Assembly: GCF_042492175.1 (NCBI RefSeq)
Contig: NZ_CP170453.1
Location: forward strand, 2,822,479 to 2,886,478
Length of the DNA stretch: 64,000 bases
Reading direction: 5' to 3'
DNA from: CAJXSN01 sp947492235
GTDB taxonomy: Bacteria > Pseudomonadota > Alphaproteobacteria > Sphingomonadales > Sphingomonadaceae
The position numbers and the translations under genes are program-made. Each line of letters opens with the position of its first letter. The first letter of the stretch is position 1. The notes beneath the pieces are model-generated. The model saw only the letters and a list, made by a program, of their open reading frames with translations, did not search any database and was not told the DNA's origin. This document shows, piece after piece, positions 1 through 9,900 of this stretch.

Positions 1-300
1 AGCCCGGTCGTCATCGAGCGACATCCGGAACGGATTGGCAAGATCATCGACATCATTGTCGAAGAAATGAGCCCCGATGCCCCATTCGATTTCGGGGATC
101 GCTCTTTCGTGCCCCTGCTCAAGGATGAAGGCATGCAAATTGCCGAGGACCGGGCAAACTGGCACCTGCCTCCGGCCGAAACCCTTTTTGTCCAGCGCAA
201 GATCAGCGGAACCGCCCTGCTTGGCGCGCGGCTGGAGGCGAAGGTCAATGTGCGCCGTGCCGTGCAGGAAACATTTCGCCGCACAACCGTTGGCAATTAA
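1..300 (+). CDS. ABC1/AarF-family atypical kinase, C-terminal end (partial)
   Basis: The reading frame is open from the first base and stops at 298-300, so only the last 99 residues of a longer protein are seen; the start lies outside the window. The tail contains ETLFVQRKISGTALLGARL, which resembles the C-terminal helices of ABC1/AarF (UbiB-like) atypical kinases, where an ETLFLQRK...LLxARLxAxV segment is common. Members of this family act in ubiquinone synthesis or as unassigned membrane-associated ATPases. The kinase motifs themselves are not visible, so neither activity nor subfamily can be judged. A possible stress promoter for the next gene lies inside its last 35 bases. Confidence 0.7.
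   Translation, partial: SPVVIERHPERIGKIIDIIVEEMSPDAPFDFGDRSFVPLLKDEGMQIAEDRANWHLPPAETLFVQRKISGTALLGARLEAKVNVRRAVQETFRRTTVGN
267..291 (+). promoter_or_regulatory. Possible EcfG-type general-stress promoter
   Basis: GGAAA at 267-271 and CGTT at 288-291 are separated by 16 bases. The alphaproteobacterial EcfG consensus is GGAAC-N16/17-CGTT, so there is one mismatch in the -35 element. It lies inside the end of the upstream gene, about 65 bases before the entericidin start. Small entericidin lipoproteins are often members of the general stress regulon in this class, which makes the placement sensible, but no start site can be proven from sequence. Confidence 0.35.
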
Positions 301-357
301 GCTGCGCGACAGGAACGCTGCGCAACCGCAAAGACCTTAACTGGCAAGGAAAACATC

Positions 358-486
358 ATGATCCGCAAGACAATCGCCGCAATCGCTCTGGGCGCAACCG
401 TCTTCACCCTGACGGCGTGCAACACTGTCAAAGGCGTTGGCCGCGACATCGAATCCGTCGGCGAAGCTGGCGACCGCGCGATCTAA
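358..486 (+). CDS. ecnB: Entericidin A/B family small lipoprotein
   Basis: A 42-residue ORF starting at ATG 358, preceded by AAGGA at 346-350. It has a short basic N-terminus (MIRKT), a hydrophobic stretch and a lipobox LTAC with Cys21 as the predicted lipidation site. The mature part, NTVKGVGRDIESVGEAGDRAI, is typical of the entericidin family (CNTxxGxGxDIxxxGxxI). Entericidins are tiny membrane lipoproteins; in enterobacteria an ecnA/ecnB antidote-toxin pair is known, but alphaproteobacteria usually carry single copies of unclear role, often stress-induced. No partner gene is seen beside this one. The identification is strong; toxin activity is not implied. Confidence 0.85.
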   Translation: MIRKTIAAIALGATVFTLTACNTVKGVGRDIESVGEAGDRAI

Positions 487-507
487 GCGCAGCCGGTCCC
501 GCTCGGC

Positions 508-2259
508 CTAGCCTTCCTGGGCCGCAATCCAGCGATCGATATGCTGCTCCAGCACGCTGAGCGGGACCGCGCCGTTTTCCAGCACCGCATCGTGAAATGC
601 GCGCAGGTCGAACTCCGCGCCGAGCGCTTCTTCGGCGCGGGTGCGTAGTTCACGGATCTTCAGCTCGCCGATTTTGTATGCCAGCGCCTGTCCGGGCCAC
701 GTGATGTAGCGATTGACCTCGGCATCGATATTTCCCGGGCTGAGCGCGGTATTGTCGAGCATGAAATCGACCGCCTGCTGCTTGCTCCATCCCTTGGCAT
801 GGATGCCGGTATCGACCACCAGACGCGCGGCCCGCCACATCTCGTAGCTCAGGCGACCCATCTCTTTTGCGGGCGTGTCATAGAGTCCCATCTCGATCCC
901 CAGACGCTCGGAATAGAGCCCCCAGCCCTCGACAAAGGCAGTGAAGAACGTGCCGTTGGCGCGCAGCGGATGAATGTCGAGCTCCTGCTGCAGGGCAAGC
1001 TGGTGATGATGGCCCGGCACAGCCTCATGCACGCCCAGGGCAGGCAACTCCCACAAAGGCCGCTGGTCCAGCTCGGTCAGGTTCAGCCGGTAAATGCCCG
1101 GCTGCCCGGTCTCCAGCGATCCGCGCTCATAATAGGCCGTGGTGTTGCCCGGTGCCTGTGCTGCCGGAATCGGAGAAACGGTGTAAGGTTGACGCGGTAA
1201 CTTACCGAAAAGTTTGGGCATCCAGCCGTCGATTTCCTTCGCTAATGCCTGCGTATAGCGCAGATACTCGTCGGCATCCGTCATGTAATATTGCGGGTCT
1301 GTGCGCAGGTGCTCGATATAGGCCTCGCGCGTATCGTACCCCGCGCTGCTTGCCACTTCGACCATTTCGGCGCGAATCCGGGCGATTTCGGACAGGCCCA
1401 GATCATGCACTTCGTCCGGCGTCATCTCGGTCGTGGTGAAGCTCTTCACGCGGTAGGCATAATACTCCTCACCGCCCGGGGTGGCGAGGACACCCGGTGT
1501 GCCGGTGCGGCATTCGGGCTTGTATTCTTCGACATAAAAGTCGCGGAATTCGCGGTAGGACGGGAACACGCTCTCCTGCAGCGCCGCGCTCGCCCGGCTG
1601 GTCAGGGCTGCCCAATCGGCATCGCTGATCGTCGAAGGTTGCTCGCCGAATGGTCGCCAGAAGGGCGACTGGGTGTAATCGTCGACAATCTGCTGCGAAA
1701 TCCGGTCTTCCAACCCTTCCATCGGGCCGCAGGGCTGCGTCAGCCCGCGCGCCACCGCCTCGCGGCTGCGCGCGATGCCATCGTCATTCACTTTCGCGAA
1801 TGCTTCCAGCCGGGAAATATAGCTTACGTAATCCGCCTTGGTGAACAGAGGAGACCTATGCGGGAGCGAGGCAAACCAGGTGAACCAGCCCCCGCGATTG
1901 GTGAAGATCACATAGCGGTTCTGGTCGAAACCCGCGCCTGCCAGTCCGTCTTCGAAACTGCGTTTGAGAATGGCGTAATCAACCCGCAGATCACCCGGCA
2001 ATGCGCTGTCGTCGATTGCGTCCAGCCGCTCCAGAAACGCCCTGCTTTGCGCTGTCTGGCGCTCATATTCAGCGAGCGAGATATCGCCCAACTTCCCGTC
2101 GCCGCGCCGGTCGCCGATGCTGGTGGCCAATTGCGGTGCGCTGTCGAGAGTCGCCTGCCAAACTTCCTCGCGCAAAGCCTCATAGTCTTCCACCGGACCT
2201 GCCAGAGCAGGTGATACGATCGCGGTGGAAAGAGCGAGGGCGGTGAAGAAGCGGCGCAT
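508..2259 (-). CDS. Secreted DUF885 family putative metallopeptidase
   Basis: A 583-residue protein. The start at 2259 is chosen because it opens a clean signal peptide (MRRFFTALALSTAIVSPALA, cleavage after residue about 20); longer in-frame upstream sequence has no coding character. The DUF885 hallmark HEAVPGHH lies near residue 410, with a downstream EGWGLYSERLG segment containing the likely third metal ligand. DUF885 proteins are predicted zinc-dependent peptidases related by fold to M32/M3-type gluzincins, and sphingomonads often carry several copies. The protein should be periplasmic. It is transcribed divergently from the phosphatase gene; the intergenic space is about 65 bp. Substrate unknown. 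Confidence 0.88.
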   Translation of the reverse strand: MRRFFTALALSTAIVSPALAGPVEDYEALREEVWQATLDSAPQLATSIGDRRGDGKLGDISLAEYERQTAQSRAFLERLDAIDDSALPGDLRVDYAILKRSFEDGLAGAGFDQNRYVIFTNRGGWFTWFASLPHRSPLFTKADYVSYISRLEAFAKVNDDGIARSREAVARGLTQPCGPMEGLEDRISQQIVDDYTQSPFWRPFGEQPSTISDADWAALTSRASAALQESVFPSYREFRDFYVEEYKPECRTGTPGVLATPGGEEYYAYRVKSFTTTEMTPDEVHDLGLSEIARIRAEMVEVASSAGYDTREAYIEHLRTDPQYYMTDADEYLRYTQALAKEIDGWMPKLFGKLPRQPYTVSPIPAAQAPGNTTAYYERGSLETGQPGIYRLNLTELDQRPLWELPALGVHEAVPGHHHQLALQQELDIHPLRANGTFFTAFVEGWGLYSERLGIEMGLYDTPAKEMGRLSYEMWRAARLVVDTGIHAKGWSKQQAVDFMLDNTALSPGNIDAEVNRYITWPGQALAYKIGELKIRELRTRAEEALGAEFDLRAFHDAVLENGAVPLSVLEQHIDRWIAAQEG

Positions 2260-2324
2260 GACGTGTGTCTCCCGGATTGTGTCAGTCTGTCCTATTGCGC
2301 GATATGGCCCCGGTCCAGTATCCG

Positions 2325-2798
2325 ATGCGGATGATCCAGCGCCCCGCCGTCCTGTTCGTCTGTCTAGGCAATATTTGTCGTTCCCCCCTCGCCGAGGGCG
2401 CGTTTCGGAGGCGTGCCGCCGAAGTAGGTCTGTGCGTCGATGCCGACAGCGCAGGAACCGCTGATTATCATGTCGGCTCCCCGCCCGACCCGCGCAGTAT
2501 CGCCGAGGCACAGCGCCACGGGATCGACATTTCCGGATACAAGGGCCGTCAGTTGCAAATCCGCGATTTTCTGCGCTTCACGCACATCCTTGCGCTCGAT
2601 CATTCCAATCTTGCCAATATCCAGGCCCTTGCCCCGCCCGATGCCACCGCCCGCGTTGGCCTGCTGATGGATGCCGTGCCGGGCCGCGAGGGCGCAGCGG
2701 TCGCCGATCCGTATTATGGCGGAGAGGAGAACTTCGCGGACACATGGGAAGATGTCGATCTGGCAGCGCAGGCTCTGGTGGCGGCGTTCACGGAATGA
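2325..2798 (+). CDS. Low-molecular-weight protein-tyrosine-phosphatase
   Basis: With the chosen start at 2325 the protein has 157 residues, the normal size of the family. The P-loop VCLGNICRSP gives the CX5R signature (Cys13 nucleophile, Arg19) close to the N-terminus, and the general acid appears in ADPYYG near residue 129. LMW-PTPases dephosphorylate tyrosine residues, in bacteria often in the control of exopolysaccharide export. No BY-kinase or polysaccharide gene is adjacent, so its partner is unknown. ATGs at 2304 and 2331 are alternative starts; no strong ribosome binding site decides between them. Confidence 0.88.
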   Translation: MRMIQRPAVLFVCLGNICRSPLAEGAFRRRAAEVGLCVDADSAGTADYHVGSPPDPRSIAEAQRHGIDISGYKGRQLQIRDFLRFTHILALDHSNLANIQALAPPDATARVGLLMDAVPGREGAAVADPYYGGEENFADTWEDVDLAAQALVAAFTE

Positions 2799-2818
2799 AG
2801 CCGAATGTTATGCCCGTG

Positions 2819-2833
2819 TTAACCAAGTTCTAA
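2819..2833 (+). promoter_or_regulatory. Possible CtrA-like site before the porin gene
   Basis: TTAACCAAGTTCTAA resembles the alphaproteobacterial CtrA box TTAA-N7-TTAA with one mismatch in the second half. It lies about 55-70 bases upstream of the porin start. The motif is short and AT-rich, so chance occurrence is quite possible; it is noted because the DivL gene in this window implies a CtrA pathway in the organism. Confidence 0.22.
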
Positions 2834-2885
2834 ACCATAGTTCCTATTGCCGCCGGACTGACCCGATCAGCCAAAGGCAATTTTC

Positions 2886-4463
2886 GTGAACCGTAAACTT
2901 CTCCCGCTCGGCGCTGCACTTCTGCTTGGCGCATTTGCCACGCCGACATTCGCTCAAGACAGCGATGCTCCCGATGTCGCCCAGCCAACCGCCGCTCAAA
3001 ACAGCGTCGAAGCGCGTTTCCTTGCGCTGGAACAAAGGCTGGCTGCGCTCGAAGCCGAAAATGCCCGGCTGAGGGCGAGCATCGCTCCGGCATCGGCACC
3101 AGCAGGGACACCGGCGCAAGCAGCGGCAGTTCAGGTCGCCTCGGCCACCGAAACGCCTGCGCCCGCATATGCAGACGAAGGCGGCACGGCCTCTCAGGAC
3201 CGGTCACGGGGTACGGTCGGCTTCAACAATTCCTATGCGTTCCAGATGCTGGACAATGCAGAGGCCGCCAACACCAAACCGCTGGTGCAACTGGCAGCGG
3301 CCAGCGCCGGCGATCTTGACAGCCGCGTCGTTCTGTCCGGCGGCGTGACTGCCATCGCAAACCAGCAGTGGAGCGATACCGACAGCAAATTCGGTTATCT
3401 CATGCGTCACCCGACTACGAATAACCAGATCGGCAAGTCGGTGTCTGAAGCGGTAATCCATTCGGCGCAGCTCGCAGTGACCGCCAAACTGACTGACAGC
3501 GTGATTGCCTATGCCGAGATGCTGTATGATCCCCAGCAAAGTTTCGGTGCTGGCAACATCACTGCCCTCACCCGCAACCAGATCCAGCTGCGCCGCGGCT
3601 GGGTAATGCTGGGCAATCTCGACAAGTCGCCGTTCTACGCGCTGGTCGGCAAGATGGATGTGCCGTTCGGGCTGAACGAGACTGTCAGCCCGTTCACCAA
3701 TTCGACCAACTGGCACGCTTTCGCCGGCCTCGCCTATGGAGCGCAAGCGGGGTACACCAGCGAGAATGTGACGGTACGCGCCATGGCCGTGCAAGGCGGA
3801 GCGCAGTTCCGCGCAGCCAATGTCCCTGTACAAGGCACCAGCGTTCCCTCGCGGCTGAACAATTTCGCCGTCGATGCGCGCTTTACCCTGCCCTTTGGCG
3901 AGAATGGCAACAGCGTCATGGCCGGGGCCAGCTACATCCATGGCAGCGCCTATTGCCAGGGCTATCCGATTTTCCACTTCAACCCGTGTGACGACAACAA
4001 TCCTGCGGTCGCCGCCTATGGCCAGGTCAATATCGGCCCGGTCAAGCTGATCGGCGAATATGCGACCACGACGGACGAATGGCCCGGCACGGCTGTCCCC
4101 GTTCCGATGAACCCGCTCAGCCAGTTTGCTGCGGTCGAGGCAGAAGCCTTCACACTGGGCGGACGGTTCGGCTTTGGCGATTACTCAGCCAGTCCTCAGG
4201 GCCGCAAATTCGCGGTATCGGGTGAGTTCTCCAAGTTCATCTCGGGCGACAATGGTGCACCGTGGGAACGGCAGAACCAAGCAGTTCTCGGATTCTCCTG
4301 GTTCCCGAGCGAATCGATCAATCTGTTCACCGAATTCACCCATGTGGACGGCTGGGCGCCGCTCAATTTCCTGAGTGGCGGCAATCTACCCGATGGCAGC
4401 AGCTGGTCCGTACGTGAGGCCGACACCAATGTCGCACTGATCGGCGCGCAGGTGGCGTTCTGA
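2886..4463 (+). CDS. Outer-membrane porin-like beta-barrel, LbtU/DUF3573-like
   Basis: A 525-residue protein starting with GTG at 2886, with AAAGG at 2873-2877 as ribosome binding site. The signal peptide ends at PTFAQ (about residue 23). A short heptad-like coiled coil follows (FLALEQRLAALEAENARLR, about residues 43-62), then an Ala/Pro-rich linker, then a long region of alternating hydrophobic strands and glycine-aromatic turns ending in ...ALIGAQVAF with C-terminal Phe, as in outer-membrane barrels. The coiled coil plus barrel arrangement resembles LbtU-type siderophore porins and DcaP-like trimeric porins. Substrate cannot be told. It is convergent with recG, with only 8 bases between the stop codons. 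Confidence 0.68.
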   Translation: MNRKLLPLGAALLLGAFATPTFAQDSDAPDVAQPTAAQNSVEARFLALEQRLAALEAENARLRASIAPASAPAGTPAQAAAVQVASATETPAPAYADEGGTASQDRSRGTVGFNNSYAFQMLDNAEAANTKPLVQLAAASAGDLDSRVVLSGGVTAIANQQWSDTDSKFGYLMRHPTTNNQIGKSVSEAVIHSAQLAVTAKLTDSVIAYAEMLYDPQQSFGAGNITALTRNQIQLRRGWVMLGNLDKSPFYALVGKMDVPFGLNETVSPFTNSTNWHAFAGLAYGAQAGYTSENVTVRAMAVQGGAQFRAANVPVQGTSVPSRLNNFAVDARFTLPFGENGNSVMAGASYIHGSAYCQGYPIFHFNPCDDNNPAVAAYGQVNIGPVKLIGEYATTTDEWPGTAVPVPMNPLSQFAAVEAEAFTLGGRFGFGDYSASPQGRKFAVSGEFSKFISGDNGAPWERQNQAVLGFSWFPSESINLFTEFTHVDGWAPLNFLSGGNLPDGSSWSVREADTNVALIGAQVAF

Positions 4464-4471
4464 TCGCGCGC

Positions 4472-6535
4472 CTACCCTCCGCGCAGCAGCTGGACGCCCC
4501 AGTCCCGCTCCATCAAATATAGCAAAGTACGTGCGGCCTTGCCTCTTTCCGAGGCGAGGCCGCCGTCATGATCGACCAGCATCTGCGCATCGTCATGCGC
4601 CACCGGCAGCCATTTCTGGATTTGCTCCAGCGTGGCAATCCGGAACGGTGTGTCGCCGGACTGCCGCGTGCCGAGCAGTTCGCCCCCGCCGCGCAGTTCC
4701 AGATCTTCCTCCGCAATGCGAAAGCCGTCCTGTGTTTCGCGCATCAAAGCGAGACGCTTCTTGCCCGTTTCGGACAAGGCGTCCCCGCGCAGGAGCAGGC
4801 AGACCGATTTCTCGCTCCCCCGCCCCACACGGCCCCTGAGCTGATGCAGCTGGGCAAGCCCGAAGCGCTCGGCCTGCTCGATTACCATCAGCGTCGCAGC
4901 GGGCACGTCCACGCCGACTTCGATCACAGTGGTGGCGACCAGCAATTTCGCCTCCCCGCTGGAGAAACGCGCCATTGCGGCGTCTTTATGGTCCGCCGGT
5001 AATTGGCCATGCACCAGCACCACCGCTTGGCCGAAACGTTCTTTCAGCGCAGCATAGCGAGCCTCGGCAGCGGCGATATCGAGCGTCTCGTTGTCATTGA
5101 CCATCGGGCACACCCAATAGGCCTGTTGCCCCGTTTCCAGATGACGCGCGACGCCGTCTGCGACTTCCTCCATCCGCGCCTGCGGGAACACCCGCGTGTC
5201 GATGGCCTGTCTGCCGGGGGGAAGCTCGTCCAGGCGGCTGACTTCCATCTCGCCATATTGTGCAAGCGTCAGCGTGCGCGGGATCGGTGTTGCGGTCATC
5301 GCCAGCGTGTGCGGTGTGGTCTTGCCCTTCTTGGCCAGCATGAGCCGCTGTGCGACGCCGAACCGGTGCTGCTCGTCGATCACCACCAGTCCCAGATCTT
5401 TATAGCTCACCGTATCCTGAAATATCGCATGGGTGCCGACTACCATATCGATCGAGCCATCCATAAGCCCCATCAAAATGCTCTCGCGCGCACGCCCCTT
5501 GTCGCGCCCCGTCAGCAGGGCAATTTCGACGCCTGTAGGTGCGGCCATGCTGCGCAATGTCTCGAAATGCTGGCGGGCGAGTATCTCGGTGGGAGCAAGC
5601 AGCGCCGCCTGGGCCCCCGCCTCCACCGCCACCAGCATCGCTTCCAGCGCGACCACCGTCTTGCCCGCGCCCACATCGCCTTGGAGCAGGCGCAGCATGG
5701 GCGAGACCTGTGCCATGTCGCCTGCAATCTCGCGGTTCGAGCGTTCCTGCGCACCAGTCAGCGGGAACGGCAATTGCAGCTTGCCGCGCCGCGATCCGTC
5801 ACCCACCAGCGCGCGGCCCTTGCGCTGGCGATTGTCCGCCCGGACCAGCATCAGCGCCAGAGAATTCGCCAGCAATTCGTCATAAGCCAGCCGTTCGCGC
5901 GCCTTAGCGTTCTCACTCTTATGCGCCAGTTTCAGCGCATCGAACCATGCAGGCCAGCCTTCGCGTTCGAACAGTCCCGGCTCGATCCATTCCGGCAAAT
6001 CGGGCAGCTTGGCCAGCGATTGCCCTACCAACCCGCCTATCTTTGGCTGTGTCAGCCCCTCGGCCAAAGAATACACCGGCTCGCACAGCCGCTGCAGCGT
6101 CTCGCCGCCCTCCTCCACCACATGATCGGGATGGACGATCTGCAGCATGTCACCATAGCGGTCGAGGCGCCCGGCGACCCAGCGCGTTTCCCCCACCGGC
6201 AGCAATTTCTTGCCCGAATAGGATGCGCGGCCAAAATAGGTAATGGCGATGATGTTGCCGACCGCATCCTGCGCCAGAATGCGGTATGGTCCGCGCCCGG
6301 GATTGTAAGGCGCTTTGTGTTCGGTGGGTGTCAGCTGGATGACGATCTGCTCGCCCTCGCCCGCCTCGTCCACATTGCCCACCGCGCGCCTGGTCACAAA
6401 CCGGTCCGGCAAGTGATACGCCAGATCGCGCACACGGCTGAGCCCCAACCGGCCCAGCGGTTTCATCAACTTTGGGCCCACGCCATCGAGCGTATCGACC
6501 TCGGCAAACAGGGGATTGAGTTCATCTGGGCGCAT
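4472..6535 (-). CDS. recG: ATP-dependent DNA helicase RecG
   Basis: A 687-residue protein of normal RecG length. The N-terminal wedge/OB domain (DGVGPKLMKPLGRLGLSRVRDL onwards, with a helix-hairpin-helix-like start) is followed by helicase motifs: Walker A GDVGAGKT at about residues 286-293, DEQH box at about 386-389, motif III TATPIPRT, and the C-terminal lobe with VATTVIEVGVDVP and the QLRGRVGRG motif VI. RecG rewinds and regresses stalled replication forks and processes branched recombination intermediates. It is divergent from sdhE with about 55 bp between start codons; the recG-sdhE-mfd order is frequent in alphaproteobacteria. Confidence 0.97.
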   Translation of the reverse strand: MRPDELNPLFAEVDTLDGVGPKLMKPLGRLGLSRVRDLAYHLPDRFVTRRAVGNVDEAGEGEQIVIQLTPTEHKAPYNPGRGPYRILAQDAVGNIIAITYFGRASYSGKKLLPVGETRWVAGRLDRYGDMLQIVHPDHVVEEGGETLQRLCEPVYSLAEGLTQPKIGGLVGQSLAKLPDLPEWIEPGLFEREGWPAWFDALKLAHKSENAKARERLAYDELLANSLALMLVRADNRQRKGRALVGDGSRRGKLQLPFPLTGAQERSNREIAGDMAQVSPMLRLLQGDVGAGKTVVALEAMLVAVEAGAQAALLAPTEILARQHFETLRSMAAPTGVEIALLTGRDKGRARESILMGLMDGSIDMVVGTHAIFQDTVSYKDLGLVVIDEQHRFGVAQRLMLAKKGKTTPHTLAMTATPIPRTLTLAQYGEMEVSRLDELPPGRQAIDTRVFPQARMEEVADGVARHLETGQQAYWVCPMVNDNETLDIAAAEARYAALKERFGQAVVLVHGQLPADHKDAAMARFSSGEAKLLVATTVIEVGVDVPAATLMVIEQAERFGLAQLHQLRGRVGRGSEKSVCLLLRGDALSETGKKRLALMRETQDGFRIAEEDLELRGGGELLGTRQSGDTPFRIATLEQIQKWLPVAHDDAQMLVDHDGGLASERGKAARTLLYLMERDWGVQLLRGG

Positions 6536-6591
6536 CGACCACAGCCTATAGCCTGTTGCGCGGCGATTTCGAGTGGCCTAACCGCTCTGGG

Positions 6592-6870
6592 ATGGCACAA
6601 TCCCTCACCAAAGAAGCCCGGCTTGCGCGGGCCAAATTCCGCGCATGGCATCGCGGCACGCGCGAGGCCGACTATATGATCGGCGGCTTTCTGGACCGGT
6701 ACAGCAAAGACTGGGACGAGGCTGATCTGGCCTGGTTCGAAGCTCTGCTGGACGAGGACGATGTTGACATCATGGCGTGGGCATTGGGGACGCAGCCGAT
6801 CCCCGATGCCTTTACCGGCCCACAAATGGACGCCATGCGAAAACTCGATTACGTCGATATCCCACGCTGA
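6592..6870 (+). CDS. sdhE: Succinate dehydrogenase flavin assembly factor SdhE
   Basis: A 92-residue helical protein from the ATG at 6592; an upstream in-frame TTG at 6556 is less likely because the family N-terminus begins close to this Met. The SdhE/SDH5 signature RGxxExD is present as RGTREAD (about residues 21-27), followed by FLDRY and the acidic FEALLDEDDVDIMAWALG segment typical of the family. SdhE promotes covalent attachment of FAD to the flavoprotein subunit of succinate dehydrogenase. The sdh genes are not in this window. It sits between recG and mfd, possibly sharing transcription with mfd 50 bp downstream. Confidence 0.93.
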   Translation: MAQSLTKEARLARAKFRAWHRGTREADYMIGGFLDRYSKDWDEADLAWFEALLDEDDVDIMAWALGTQPIPDAFTGPQMDAMRKLDYVDIPR

Positions 6871-6920
6871 CATCATAGGCCCACGGGAACGCTTCGGCGC
6901 GCCCGGCATACCCCAATCAC

Positions 6921-9900
6921 ATGCCTGACCTTTCCCGCATCCTGAAGGCCGATGGGCCGCTCACCCTCGCCAGCGTGGCTCGCGGGGCGCAACCGCTCGT
7001 GATGGCCGATCTGGCGCGCGCGGCGAAGGGCCGCGCGGTTTTTATCGCTCCGGACGAAGCGGCGATGCGGTCTGTGGCCGAGGCAGCGCGCTTCTTCGCG
7101 CCGGAATTGCAGGTGCTGGAATTTCCCGCATGGGATTGCCTGCCCTATGACCGCGCCAGCCCCGCACTATCAATCAGTGCCACCCGCCTAGCGACCTTGC
7201 ATGATCTGCAGGCGGGCAAAACGGGATCGCAACTGGTCGTCACTACCGTCAACGCCGCCCTCCAACGCGTGCTGACCCCGTTCCGTATCCGCGAGAGTGT
7301 CCGCGAGCTGAAGGCCGGGTTCGAGATCGGCCATGCCAGTCTCTCTGCACTCCTCAGCCGGCAAGGATACACCCGCTCCGACACCGTCGTGGATCACGGC
7401 GAATACGCGATGCGCGGGTCGATCGTGGATATCTTCCCGTCGGGTCTGGAGCAGGGATTGCGGCTCGATTTCTTCGGCGACGAACTGGAATCGCTGCGGC
7501 TGTTCGATCCATCGACCCAGCGCACCACTGGCACGCTCGACAAATTCCTGCTGCTGCCCGCCAGCGAGGCGCTGCTGGACGAAGACAGCATCAAACGCTT
7601 CCGCAGCCGGTACCGCGAGCAATTCGGGGCCTCCGCCACGCAGGACCCGCTTTATGAAGCGGTCAGCGACAGCCGGCGGCAGGCGGGCATGGAGCACTGG
7701 CTGCCTTTGTTCGAAGACCGGCTGGTCACCCTGTTCGACCATCTGAGTGCTAACGATGCACTGGTGATCGACAACGCCGCCCTGCCCGCCGTTGACGAGC
7801 GGCTATCCGATATCGCCGACTACCGCGAGGCGCGGACCAATGCGACCGGCCAATCCAAGGGCGGTTACCGCCCGCTCGACCCGGAAACGCTCTATCTGGA
7901 CGCTGACGAATGGCAGCGCGCCATGCAGGCCGCGCCGATCCATCGCAGCGTGATCTTCGCCGAGCCGGAAAGCGATAAAGTGCTCGATTTCGGCTTTTCA
8001 TCTGCCCGCGATTTTGCACCAGAGCGCGCGCGGGGCGACAATATCTACGAGGCAGCGGCCAAGCATCTCGGCACGCTCGGCAAAGCGAAGAAGCGCTCGA
8101 TCCTCGCAACCTATTCGGAGGGCTCGCGCAGCCGGATTGCTTCGATCCTGTCGGAAGCCGGTGCCGAGACCCTGCTGGCCGATAGCTGGCAGGATGCGCT
8201 TGGGAAATCGGCCAAGGGCAAGACGGTCGCTCTGGTCCTGCCGCTGGAAACCGGCTTCGCCAATGACGAGCTGGAGCTGCTGACCGAGCAGGATGTGCTG
8301 GGGGATAGGCTGGTCCGTCGCAAGAAGCGCCGCAAGGATTCCGATGCGTTTCTGGCTGAGATTCAAGCTCTCAATCGCGGCGATCTGGTGGTCCATATCG
8401 AGCACGGGATCGGCAAATATCTCGGGCTGGAGGCTATTGCTGCAGGCAAAAGCAAACATGACTGTGTGATGCTGGAATATGCCAGCGGGGATAAACTCTA
8501 TATCCCGGTCGAGAATATCGATGTGCTAACCCGCTACGGCAGCAGCGAGCAGGCCGTGCAGCTAGACCGGCTGGGCGGTGAGGCATGGCAGCGCCGCCGC
8601 GCAAAACTGCGCGAGCGGATTCAGGCCATTGCAGGCGAGCTGATGAAAACCGCCGCCGCCCGCGCCCTGCGCAAGGCGCCCGTGCTGGAAGCGGAGGAAG
8701 CAACCTACAACCAGTTCCTCGACCGCTTCCCGTGGGAAGAGACCGACGATCAGGAACGCGCCATCGCCGATGTGCTGCGCGATCTGGAAAGCGGGCGACC
8801 GATGGACCGGCTGGTCTGCGGCGATGTTGGCTTCGGCAAAACCGAAGTGGCGCTGCGCGCGGCATTCGTTGCCGCGATGAACGGCCAGCAGGTGGCAATG
8901 GTGGCCCCCACCACCTTGCTTGCCCGACAGCATTACCAGAATTTCACTGAACGGTTCGCAGGCTTCCCGCTGAAAATCGGTCGCCTCTCGCGCCTCGTCC
9001 CCCCGACAGAAATGAAGGAAACGCGCGAGGGGTTGGAAAACGGCCAGATCGACATTGTGATCGGCACGCACGCCATTCTGTCAAAATCGACCACCTTCAA
9101 AAATCTCGGCCTCGTGGTGGTGGACGAGGAGCAACGCTTCGGCGTGACGCATAAGGAAAAGCTGAAACAGCTGCGCGCCGATGTGCATATGCTCACCCTG
9201 ACGGCCACTCCCATCCCGCGCACGCTGCAAATGGCGATGACAGGCCTGCGCGAACTCAGCACCATCCAAACGCCGCCGGTCGATCGTCTCGCTGTGCGCA
9301 CCTATGTGATGGAATGGGACGACATGGTGATGCGCGAGGCGTTGCTGCGCGAACATCATCGCGGGGGGCAGAGCTTTATTGTGGTCCCGCGCATTTCCGA
9401 CATGGAGCAGCTGGAAGCATGGCTGCGGGAGCATGTGCCGGAGGTGAAGATTGTCACCGCGCACGGGCAGATGGGCGCAGGCCAGGTTGAAGAGCGGATG
9501 AGCGCCTTCTACGAGAAGAAATACGACGTTCTGCTGTCCACCACGATCGTGGAAAGCGGATTGGATATTCCCAGCGCCAATACCATCATCATCCACCGCG
9601 CCGACCGCTTTGGCCTTGCCCAACTTTACCAGCTGCGTGGCCGTGTCGGCCGGGCAAAGCTGCGCGCCTATGCCTATCTCACTTATGGACAGGACACGCA
9701 GCTGTCAGAGGTCGCCGAGAAGCGCCTGAAGGTCTTGGGCGATCTCGACTCGCTGGGCGCCGGTTTCCAGTTGGCGAGCCACGATCTCGATATTCGCGGG
9801 GCAGGCAATCTGGTGGGTGACGAGCAATCGGGCCACATCCGGGAAGTCGGCTTCGAGCTGTACCAATCGATGCTGGAGGACGCGATTCTAGCAGCCAAGG

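Noticed and set aside
1291..2214. Long open frame (307 codons) on the plus strand opposite the DUF885 gene
   Set aside because: It is the antisense shadow of a clear DUF885 coding region; its translation has no domain and strand bias follows the other gene.
5003..6679. 558-codon plus-strand frame opposite recG
   Set aside because: Antisense of recG, rich in His, Arg and Gln as expected from a complementary frame; recG motifs fix the real strand.
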